DNA of 42,734 nt, taken from positions 1-42,734 of the forward strand of contig JAFYYM010000129.1 in NCBI GenBank assembly GCA_017557535.1. Direction: 5' to 3'. The DNA comes from Bacteroidales bacterium. GTDB taxonomy: Bacteria; Bacteroidota; Bacteroidia; Bacteroidales; UBA932. A program made the position numbers and the translations under genes. Shown one piece after another: positions 36,374-42,734 of this stretch; within the stretch, counting starts at the first letter, position 1, and each line of letters begins with the position of its first letter. Under the pieces are notes generated by a model that had not been told where the DNA came from, made no database searches, and saw only the letters and a program-made list of their open reading frames with translations.

Positions 36374-37579
36374 ATGAAACCTCAAAACAGACAACTTATA
36401 TGGTGGGTTGGAGCGCTTGCCCTGGGAGTGGTTCTCGGACTTTTACACGTGGGCTGGATTGACGCCACATGCGGCTTCATCGCTACGGTCTATACCCGTC
36501 TCTTCCAGTTCCTTGCTGTCCCGACAGTCGCTCTGGCCATCATGACGACCCTGATCTCTTTCGGGCGTCAGCGTGGTGCCAGGAAAGTGTTCGCCCATAC
36601 TATCACCTACACCCTCTTGACGACCTTGGCGGCCGCTCTTGTGGGTATGGGAGTATATTTGCTGATAAGTCCCCAGAACCTTCCTGAGGGAATTACGTCT
36701 TCTGTAGGAGAGGTCGCTCCAGGGGGATCAACTTTCTATGAGCATATAGTTTCCGTCATCCCTAATAATGTTGTGCAACCATTCTTGTCCGGAAACGTGT
36801 TGTCAATCCTCCTTATAGCTATCGCGGTGGGGCTCGCCTTGGCGTGGATGCCTGACAGTGAGGGAAAAAGTGTGGTGGTGAAAGGAATATCAGGATTGCA
36901 GGAACTGTTTTTCACACTGATAAGGGCACTCATCTGGACATTGCCTCTTGGCATCGCGGCCTTCTCTGCCCAACTCGTGGGGCAATTGAGCGGGGGAATC
37001 ATCCTTGGTTCGCTCGGCAAGTACACAGCGGTCATTCTGTCCGGGAATGTTATCCAGTTCCTCATTGTGTTGCCGCTCTTTCTTTTGGCGAGAAGAATCA
37101 ATCCTCTGAAGGTTTTCAAAGCGATGGCCCCTGCCGTGGTGATGGCGCTTTTCACCAAAAGTTCCGCCGCCACCCTTCCTGTCACCCTCTCCTCCGCAGA
37201 GAATAGGCTTGGGGTTGATCCTAAAGTGTCCCGTTTCGTGCTCCCGATATGTACAACCATTAACATGAATGGCTGTGCGGCATTCATTCTCGTGACCTCT
37301 CTTTTCGTGATGCAAAACGCCGGAATCACACTGGGTGTCGCCGCCATGCTTCTTTGGGTGCTCATTTCTGTCGTGTCTGCGGTTGGAAATGCCGGGGTCC
37401 CGATGGGTTGTTTCTTTTTGACTGTCTCTCTGATGATTGGAATCGGAGCCCCAGTCGAATTGATGGGGCTGATTCTGCCAATTTATACCATAATCGATAT
37501 GGTGGAGACCGCAGAGAATGTGTGGTCAGATTCCTGCGTCTGCGCTATGGTAGATAAAGATATGCGGCGCTCCAGTTGA
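36374..37579 (+). CDS. SLC1-type cation:dicarboxylate/amino-acid symporter
   Basis: A 401-aa inner-membrane transporter of the DAACS/SLC1 family (GltP, DctA, SstT). Family landmarks are the hairpin segment TKSSAATLPVT, the helix-7 motif NMNGCAAF (NMDGTA in canonical glutamate transporters) and the VGNAGVPMG hairpin before the C-terminus. The NMNGC variant leaves the substrate open: dicarboxylate, glutamate or a neutral amino acid. It lies 29 nt after vsr and converges on pyrF with only 4 bp between the stop codons, leaving no room for a terminator. Confidence 0.9.
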   Translation: MKPQNRQLIWWVGALALGVVLGLLHVGWIDATCGFIATVYTRLFQFLAVPTVALAIMTTLISFGRQRGARKVFAHTITYTLLTTLAAALVGMGVYLLISPQNLPEGITSSVGEVAPGGSTFYEHIVSVIPNNVVQPFLSGNVLSILLIAIAVGLALAWMPDSEGKSVVVKGISGLQELFFTLIRALIWTLPLGIAAFSAQLVGQLSGGIILGSLGKYTAVILSGNVIQFLIVLPLFLLARRINPLKVFKAMAPAVVMALFTKSSAATLPVTLSSAENRLGVDPKVSRFVLPICTTINMNGCAAFILVTSLFVMQNAGITLGVAAMLLWVLISVVSAVGNAGVPMGCFFLTVSLMIGIGAPVELMGLILPIYTIIDMVETAENVWSDSCVCAMVDKDMRRSS

Positions 37580-37583
37580 GAAA

Positions 37584-38384
37584 CTAAAGCCGGGCGGTGT
37601 GGCTGGCGGCAGCAGCGGCAGACTCAGCGAAGTCTGGACCGGAAGACGCGTATATTATCCCTCTTGAGGAGTTGATAAGCAGTCCTCCTTTTGAGTTGGC
37701 ACCGGCGGCGATTACCTCATCAGCGCTTCCGCCTTGGGCCCCGACCCCGGGTACAAGGAAAAAATTGTCAGGACAGAAGCTTCTGATTTCCTTTAATTTA
37801 TCTGCCTTGGTAGCCCCAATTACAAACATCATGTTCTCAGGGGTAGAGATGTCCATCATATTCTCGATAACAGACCTGTATAGAGGCTTCCCGCTTCCAG
37901 ACGTCTGGAAATCAGCCGACGAGGGATTGGATGACAGGGCGACGACAATGGCGAACTTCCCGGGGTATTCCAGGAAAGGGGAGACTGTCTCGCTGCCCAT
38001 GTAAGGGGACAAAGTCACTGCGTCAAAATCGAATGTCTCGAAATAGCTCCTCGCATACATCTTGGCCGTATTGCCGATGTCGCCACGCTTGGCGTCAGCT
38101 ATCACAAACTGCCCTGGATGGTTCAACCTGATGTGCTCGACAGTCTTCTCCAGAACCGACAGTCCGTCCGCTCCAAGATATTCATAGAACGCCAGATTGG
38201 GTTTGAAGGCGACGCAAAAAGGAGCGGTGGCGTCAATGATCCGTTTGTTGAACTCCAGCACGGCCTCCGGGACACTTCGCCCGGCCTTGACGCATTCCGG
38301 AATCTTCTCATAATCAGTGTCCAACCCGACGCACAACATCGAGCCCTTCCTACTTATCTCTGAATATATCTGATCTGTTGTCAT
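37584..38384 (-). CDS. pyrF: Orotidine 5'-phosphate decarboxylase (type 2)
   Basis: A 266-aa enzyme for the last step of UMP synthesis. The signature DAKRGDIGNTA gives D97, K99 and D102 as catalytic residues, and GLD at 20-22 and FKPN at 60-63 fit the substrate site; the DAKRGDIG form marks the longer type-2 group. The start at 38384 lies 18 bp from the end of a 112-bp inverted-repeat element (38402-38513), and no promoter is visible between the two, so it may be read from the upstream M20 operon. Confidence 0.95.
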   Translation of the reverse strand: MTTDQIYSEISRKGSMLCVGLDTDYEKIPECVKAGRSVPEAVLEFNKRIIDATAPFCVAFKPNLAFYEYLGADGLSVLEKTVEHIRLNHPGQFVIADAKRGDIGNTAKMYARSYFETFDFDAVTLSPYMGSETVSPFLEYPGKFAIVVALSSNPSSADFQTSGSGKPLYRSVIENMMDISTPENMMFVIGATKADKLKEIRSFCPDNFFLVPGVGAQGGSADEVIAAGANSKGGLLINSSRGIIYASSGPDFAESAAAAASHTARL

Positions 38385-38401
38385 ATCCTTGTATTTTCCA
38401 T

Positions 38402-38513
38402 TTCAGAGGACTATACCTCCCAGAAGGCCTGGCCGCCCGTGGCCAGGTGAACGGGAGGGGCCCATCGCTTTCGATGGGAGGGATTTACCTTCTGGGAGGT
38501 ATAGTCCTCTGAA
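38402..38513. repeat. Perfect 26-bp inverted repeat with two internal hairpins
   Basis: The arms 38402-38427 and 38488-38513 are perfect reverse complements over 26 bp. Between them are two more perfect stems: CCTGGCC/GGCCAGG (38428-38434 with 38441-38447) and CCCATCG/CGATGGG (38461-38467 with 38472-38478). Together they can form a three-way junction in RNA or a cruciform in DNA. The element fills almost the whole 134-bp gap between the M20 peptidase stop and the pyrF start, just upstream of pyrF. It may be a MITE-like insertion, a terminator or an RNA control element. No target-site duplication is clear and no second copy was found in the window. Confidence 0.75.
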
Positions 38514-38518
38514 TGCGA

Positions 38519-39883
38519 TTATTCATAATATTCATAGAATTTGGCGATGGATTCCATGCCGGCGAAAAACTGCTTCAGCAAATAGCTCTCGTTGGGGGAA
38601 TGGATGGTGTCCCTCTCCAGGCCGAAACCCATCAGAAGAGGATCCGTCCCGAGAATCTTCTTCATGTCCGCGAGAACAGCTATGCTGCCCCCTCCACGAC
38701 TCGGAACCGGCTCTATTCCATACACTTCCGTTATTGCCTTCGATGCGGCTTGGAATGCGGGGGAAGAAATCGGGATCAAGAATCCCTCTCCACCCTCGCA
38801 AAGTTTCACATCGATAGAGCAATACCTCGGGGCGATTCTCTCAAGATGCTTTTTCAGGAGTTTGGAGATCTTGGCGCTGGATTGGTCGGGAACCAAGCGC
38901 ATGGAGATTTTAGCATGGGCTACGGAAGGAAGCACTGTCTTCGCACCTTCTCCGGTGTATCCTCCCCATATTCCGCACACATCCAGGCAAGGCCTGATGC
39001 CGATCCTCTCAAGTGGGGTGTAGCCCTTCTCTCCGCGGAGGGCCTTGACCCCCACAGACTCCTTGAATTCTTCCATGTCAAACGGAGCCCTGGCTAACAT
39101 TGCCCTGTCGGCTTTTGTAAGCTCGACAACATCGTCGTAAAACCCTGGGATAGTCACCCTTCCATCTTTGTCGATCAGACTGGAAATAAGGTCGCAAAGT
39201 GTCTGGATAGGATTGGCGACAGTGCCTCCATAGTGGCCTGAGTGCAGATCGTGGTCGGGGCCGGTCAGAGTGACCTCAACATAGGCCATTCCCCTCATTC
39301 CACAGTTGATTGACGGGACCTTTTCGGAAATCATCGTGGTGTCAGAGACCAGTATCACATCAGACTTGAGCCATGACTTGTTCTGCTTCACCCAGGCGGG
39401 TAGAGAAGGACTGCTGATCTCCTCCTCACCTTCGAAAATGAACTTGACGTTATGCTTCAGCTTGCCTGTCCTCATCAAATACTCAAAAGCCTTAATATGC
39501 ATGAATAACTGGCCCTTATCATCATTAGCTCCGCGGGCGTAGATAGCGTCCCGCCCCGTGGGATCCTTTTTGATGACAGGCTCAAACGGGTCGGTGTCCC
39601 ATTTGTCAAGAGGTTCCGGCGGCTGTACATCGTAATGGCCGTAAACCATCACCGTCTTGAGCTTCGGATCTATGATCTTTTTGCCGAACACGACTGGATT
39701 GCCATCGCTTGGATAGACCCCGGCCTCGTCAGCTCCAGCTTCCACAAGCAGTGCGGCAAGCCTCTCGGCGCAGCGCCTCATGTCCTCTTTATGCTCCTTC
39801 TTGGCACTGATCGATGGGATCCTGAGAAGCGAGAACAACTCCTCGAAGAACCTTTCCTGATTATCTTGAATATATTGTCTCAT
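38519..39883 (-). CDS. M20-family metallopeptidase (dipeptidase-like)
   Basis: A 454-aa cytoplasmic zinc peptidase of the M20 family (carnosinase-like dipeptidases). The metal and catalytic residues are H83 and D85 in YGHYDVQPPE, D121 in GANDDKGQ and the Glu pair at about 153-154 in EGEEEI; the histidine of DLHSGHYGG lies in the dimerisation domain. No signal peptide is present. It is the third gene of the flavodoxin-led operon, 18 nt after the iron-sulfur flavoprotein. The peptide substrate is unknown. Confidence 0.9.
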   Translation of the reverse strand: MRQYIQDNQERFFEELFSLLRIPSISAKKEHKEDMRRCAERLAALLVEAGADEAGVYPSDGNPVVFGKKIIDPKLKTVMVYGHYDVQPPEPLDKWDTDPFEPVIKKDPTGRDAIYARGANDDKGQLFMHIKAFEYLMRTGKLKHNVKFIFEGEEEISSPSLPAWVKQNKSWLKSDVILVSDTTMISEKVPSINCGMRGMAYVEVTLTGPDHDLHSGHYGGTVANPIQTLCDLISSLIDKDGRVTIPGFYDDVVELTKADRAMLARAPFDMEEFKESVGVKALRGEKGYTPLERIGIRPCLDVCGIWGGYTGEGAKTVLPSVAHAKISMRLVPDQSSAKISKLLKKHLERIAPRYCSIDVKLCEGGEGFLIPISSPAFQAASKAITEVYGIEPVPSRGGGSIAVLADMKKILGTDPLLMGFGLERDTIHSPNESYLLKQFFAGMESIAKFYEYYE

Positions 39884-39901
39884 AATGATTTACTGATTTT
39901 T

Positions 39902-40519
39902 TTACCTGATGAAATGTGTCGGAATCCATGGTTCCTCACCACGCCCTGGGGCCTTCTGACCACCGGTGGCTTTGAGCAACCAAGCCATATTGTGGGCGAG
40001 GGCTCTCATAGTCTGAAGGCCCTCCAAGTCCAGGACGGCCTGACCGGCCTCCCTGCCGAAGACGATATTCCAGTATTGTGAAGCCACAATCGGCATATTC
40101 ATCATCTGGAATGGTAAGTTGAGGGTCTCGAAAGCCGCGCTGGAGCCCCCTCGTCGGCAAACGGCCACCGCTGCCGCCGGCTTGCCGGAGATACTGCCCC
40201 CGTTGGAATGGAACGAACGCTGGATGACAGACAGGAGCGCTCCGTTGGGTTGGCCGAAGTAAACAGGCGAGCCGACAATCAGGGCATCAGCCCCGGCGTA
40301 TTTCGAGCTTATCTCGTTGCAGATATCATCGTTGAAAACACACCGGCCGGGATTTTCCTTGCACTTGTCACATGCGATGCATCCTCTGACCGGCTTATTG
40401 CCTATCCAGACAATCTCGCTTTCAATCCCTTCCTGTTCCAGCGTGTTGGCGATCTCGTTCAATGCCACGCTAGTGTTTCCGTTTCTCCGGGGACTTCCGT
40501 TGATAATCAGTACTTTCAT
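39902..40519 (-). CDS. Flavodoxin-family iron-sulfur flavoprotein/NADPH-dependent FMN reductase
   Basis: A 205-aa protein with the FMN-binding loop GSPRRNGNT (8-16) followed by the compact cysteine motif C47-x2-C50-x2-C53-x6-C60. The motif is the kind that binds a [4Fe-4S] cluster in archaeal and bacterial iron-sulfur flavoproteins (Isf). VGSPVYFGQPNG is the second FMN contact. It lies 9 nt after the lipoprotein flavodoxin gene, so both flavin proteins come from one transcript. The electron donor and acceptor are unknown. Confidence 0.88.
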   Translation of the reverse strand: MKVLIINGSPRRNGNTSVALNEIANTLEQEGIESEIVWIGNKPVRGCIACDKCKENPGRCVFNDDICNEISSKYAGADALIVGSPVYFGQPNGALLSVIQRSFHSNGGSISGKPAAAVAVCRRGGSSAAFETLNLPFQMMNMPIVASQYWNIVFGREAGQAVLDLEGLQTMRALAHNMAWLLKATGGQKAPGRGEEPWIPTHFIR

Positions 40520-40528
40520 AATGCTTTA

Positions 40529-41104
40529 TTATTGTAGGGAAGCTACCCAGGCCTTGATGTCTTCTTCTGACGCCCCGTTTAGGGTCTGCCCCGCTTTCCA
40601 GTTGATGGATGGATATGCGGCTTTGAATTCCTCGTTCGCCTTGTCTATAGTGCTGCCTCCAGAGGTGGCGAAAAAGATGACGGTCTTGCCAGAGAAGTCG
40701 TATGCCTCAAGGAATGTGTTGATTATGGTGGGGGCGGTGTACCACCAGACAGGGAAGCCAATGTATATGGTCTCAAATTTTGAGACGTCCTCCAAGTCCT
40801 TCACGATGGCCGGGCGGGAGCTCCGATCCTGCATTTCCAAGGTGGTGCGGGAGGTTTTCACTGTCCAGTCAAGATCCTCCGCTGTATATTTGACTTCGGG
40901 TTTGATCTCATATAATGTAGCCTCGGTGACAGCGGCAATGGTCTTTGCCACGGCAGCGGTGGTTCCGGTGGCAGAGAAATATGCCACAAGTGTCTTGCTT
41001 TCTTGTTCGTCGGTTTTTTCCTTATTCTTTTTGTTGTTCTGTACGCAGCCTGCCGTCAGAACCATCGCCGCCATGGCGGCAACCATAACAGTCATCATTC
41101 TCAT
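40529..41104 (-). CDS. Lipid-anchored flavodoxin
   Basis: A 191-aa flavodoxin preceded by a lipoprotein signal that ends LTAGC, with the acylated cysteine at C20. The flavodoxin FMN phosphate loop FSATGTTAAVAKT and the aromatic patch VWWYTAPT are visible, so the FMN fold is probably complete. An in-frame TTG at 41131 would begin 9 codons earlier, but the promoter -7 element at 41146-41153 would leave it almost no leader; the ATG at 41104 also starts the signal peptide with its basic residue and is preferred. It heads the operon with the iron-sulfur flavoprotein and the M20 peptidase. Confidence 0.87.
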   Translation of the reverse strand: MRMMTVMVAAMAAMVLTAGCVQNNKKNKEKTDEQESKTLVAYFSATGTTAAVAKTIAAVTEATLYEIKPEVKYTAEDLDWTVKTSRTTLEMQDRSSRPAIVKDLEDVSKFETIYIGFPVWWYTAPTIINTFLEAYDFSGKTVIFFATSGGSTIDKANEEFKAAYPSINWKAGQTLNGASEEDIKAWVASLQ

Positions 41105-41145
41105 TGACTTAACTTCATTATTGGTTTTCAATCAGACATACTTTA

Positions 41146-41153
41146 CAAATATA
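41146..41153 (-). promoter_or_regulatory. -7 promoter element for the flavodoxin operon
   Basis: Reads TATATTTG on the minus strand, about 42 nt upstream of the flavodoxin ATG at 41104. It supports that start over the TTG at 41131. A -33 box is not obvious. Confidence 0.55.
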
Positions 41154-41179
41154 ACGAAAAATGTATGTTTGAGGACCCC

Positions 41180-41211
41180 GTTGGATTATTCTTAATTATT
41201 GATTAGATTTG
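41180..41211 (+). promoter_or_regulatory. Promoter of the GH29 fucosidase gene
   Basis: A -33 element GTTG (41180-41183), a 20-nt spacer and an exact -7 element TAGATTTG (41204-41211) precede the ATG at 41255 with a leader of ~35 nt. It runs divergently from the flavodoxin promoter. Confidence 0.65.
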
Positions 41212-41254
41212 AGATTGAAGACATTTAGTCCCTGAATTATATCATCAATACGTT

Positions 41255-42595
41255 ATGAGAAGAATAACCGCTATCGCAATTATCCTGACTGGGTTGCTCG
41301 CGACCACTCTGTCCAGCCCCGTGGCAAATGCCCAATTGACCAAAGAAACAAGGGAGCAGAAGCTGGAGCGCATGAAATGGTGGACTGACGCCCGTTTCGG
41401 GATGTTTATCCACTGGGGATTATATTCAATGCCCGCTCGTCATGAATGGGTGAAAAACTATGAAAGGCTCACTAATGAGGATTACCAAAAATATTTCGAC
41501 CATTTTGATCCTGACCTATTCAATCCGAGGGAGTGGGCGAAGATGGCTAAGGAAGCCGGAATGAAATACGTTGTCCTGACCTCAAAGCACCATGAGGGTT
41601 TTTGCATGTGGGACAGTAAGTTCACAGACTATAAATGCACGAACACTCCAGCGGGCAGGGATCTTCTCCGCGAATTCGTCGACGCTTTCAGGGCGGAAGG
41701 CATCCGCATAGGCTTCTATTATTCCCTGCTGGACTGGCATCATCCCGACTATACTATTGACCGCTGCCATCCCCAGCGGATTGACAACGGTACGAAGAAG
41801 GATTATGATGCCCTTAACAAAGGCAGAAACATGGATGTCTACCGCAAATACATGAAGGATCAGGTCACTGAGCTACTCACCAATTACGGTAAGATCGATA
41901 TCATCTGGTTCGACTTCTCATTCCCCGGTGAGAACGGCAAGGGCCGTGACGACTGGGATTCCGTGGGCCTCCTCAAATTGGCCAGGAGCCTTCAGCCTGG
42001 TATAATCGTGGATGACAGGCTTGACCTCAAGGACGTTTGGGGCGGATGGGATATCTTCACGCCTGAGCAGCGAAAAGTGTCGGAATGCCCGACTTGGAAT
42101 GGTGAGAAAGTGACTTGGGAGACATGCCAGACCTTCTCCGGATCGTGGGGTTATTACCGTGACGAGACAACATGGAAGAGCATACCGCAGCTTCTTGAAC
42201 TTCTAATAGAGTCGGTCAGCAAGGAAGGAAACCTGCTATTGAATGTCGGGCCCACTTCCCGTGGAGAGTTTGACTACAGAGCGCAAGACAGGCTGGCGGG
42301 AATCGGGAAATGGATGCGTTCCAACAGTAGGTCCATTTACGGCTGTACCGCAGCCCCTGCGGAGTTTGAGGCCCCTGAAAGGACCATGTTGACTTATAAT
42401 CCCGCGACTAACCGGCTGTATATTCACCTCATTGATTACCCTCTTTCAAGGCTCGCCATCTCTTTTGCTGACAAGATCGAATACGCCCAGTTCCTGCATG
42501 ATGGCTCGGAGATCTCATTCGACAAGGAATTCATTTATACCCCGGTTGTCAAACCCGAGTCGGAAGTCCCTGTGATTGAGGTTTTCCTTAAATAG
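41255..42595 (+). CDS. GH29 alpha-L-fucosidase
   Basis: A 446-aa exported enzyme that removes L-fucose from glycans. The signal peptide ends VANAQ (about residue 27). The GH29 barrel shows FGMFIHWGLYSMP (48-60), HHEGFCMWDS (112-121) and the nucleophile D220 in IIWFDFSFPG. The general acid is not identifiable from sequence with confidence. The C-terminal part is short, so it lacks extra binding modules. It has its own promoter and stands apart from transporter genes, so it is probably a stand-alone glycosidase. The next gene begins beyond the window. Confidence 0.93.
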   Translation: MRRITAIAIILTGLLATTLSSPVANAQLTKETREQKLERMKWWTDARFGMFIHWGLYSMPARHEWVKNYERLTNEDYQKYFDHFDPDLFNPREWAKMAKEAGMKYVVLTSKHHEGFCMWDSKFTDYKCTNTPAGRDLLREFVDAFRAEGIRIGFYYSLLDWHHPDYTIDRCHPQRIDNGTKKDYDALNKGRNMDVYRKYMKDQVTELLTNYGKIDIIWFDFSFPGENGKGRDDWDSVGLLKLARSLQPGIIVDDRLDLKDVWGGWDIFTPEQRKVSECPTWNGEKVTWETCQTFSGSWGYYRDETTWKSIPQLLELLIESVSKEGNLLLNVGPTSRGEFDYRAQDRLAGIGKWMRSNSRSIYGCTAAPAEFEAPERTMLTYNPATNRLYIHLIDYPLSRLAISFADKIEYAQFLHDGSEISFDKEFIYTPVVKPESEVPVIEVFLK

Positions 42596-42698
42596 TGGAG
42601 ATGGGCGGACTCGTATCGAGACTGCATCCGGCCCTACAGGACTCTAGAAAACGATGTTCTACGCTGAAGAAATGCAGGTATAGGTATTGGATATCACC

Positions 42699-42706
42699 TA
42701 AATTTG
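42699..42706 (+). promoter_or_regulatory. -7 promoter element for the next gene
   Basis: TAAATTTG, an exact TAnnTTTG element, lies in the 139-bp stretch after the fucosidase gene. An ATG at 42728, 21 nt downstream, may start the next gene, of which only a few bases are visible. Apart from this, the end of the window contains nothing I recognise. Confidence 0.45.
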
Positions 42707-42734
42707 TTACATTTTTGTAGTAGAATTATGGATA

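Noticed and set aside
42600-42645. A stretch after the fucosidase gene that faintly resembles the 3' half of a tRNA
   Set aside because: No acceptor stem, anticodon arm or terminal CCA can be drawn around it.

Overview
The window looks like a chromosomal segment of a Bacteroidota member, most likely a Bacteroidales from a gut or rumen setting. Four kinds of evidence point there. Several genes are preceded by the Bacteroidota -7 element TAnnTTTG, in two cases with a -33 TTTG/GTTG at a 20-nt spacing. There is a serine palmitoyltransferase of the type used for bacterial sphingolipids. There is a HExxHxxGxxH metalloprotease typical of the phylum. Glycan-active lipoproteins and secreted enzymes (GH43, GH29) are present. 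No species can be named from the sequence alone.

Layout. Positions 1-313 hold the 3' end of a 23S rRNA, a 5S rRNA and a strong terminator. The plus strand then carries rsgA, a MarR regulator with its own promoter, and a tightly packed five-gene heterodisulfide-reductase-like cluster (HdrC, HdrB, HdrA, a second HdrC-type ferredoxin, and a cytochrome b/HdrD fusion; 1936-7067). A secreted metalloprotease and an abutting SDR follow. A 248-bp palindrome-rich gap (10271-10518) separates these from a seven-gene minus-strand operon that reads from 19185 down to 10519: ftsE, nth, gpmA, a class I aminotransferase, an M1 aminopeptidase lipoprotein, a polysaccharide flippase and a MATE exporter.

From 19275 to 37579 everything is on the plus strand: a 994-aa TPR protein and its outer-membrane barrel partner, gyrB, serine palmitoyltransferase with an adjacent SDR (a good 3-ketosphinganine reductase candidate), a PgpH-like HD phosphodiesterase, tig-clpP-clpX, a GH43 lipoprotein overlapping the clpX stop, a Dcm-Vsr pair and an SLC1-type symporter. 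The minus strand from 41131 to 37584 carries a lipid-anchored flavodoxin, an iron-sulfur flavoprotein, an M20 peptidase and pyrF. The last two are separated by a perfect 26-bp inverted repeat enclosing two further hairpins. A GH29 alpha-L-fucosidase (plus) closes the window, with a promoter for an unseen gene at its end.

Most genes are housekeeping. The less ordinary parts are the MarR-Hdr-cytochrome b electron-transfer cluster, three kinds of palindromic DNA (a three-way-junction element before pyrF, a hairpin cluster at 10291-10528, and a GC-rich CTCGCTTCGCT motif found three times, twice inside coding sequence), a possible attenuator in the gyrB leader, and the sphingolipid gene pair. No gene-free stretch exceeds 300 bases.
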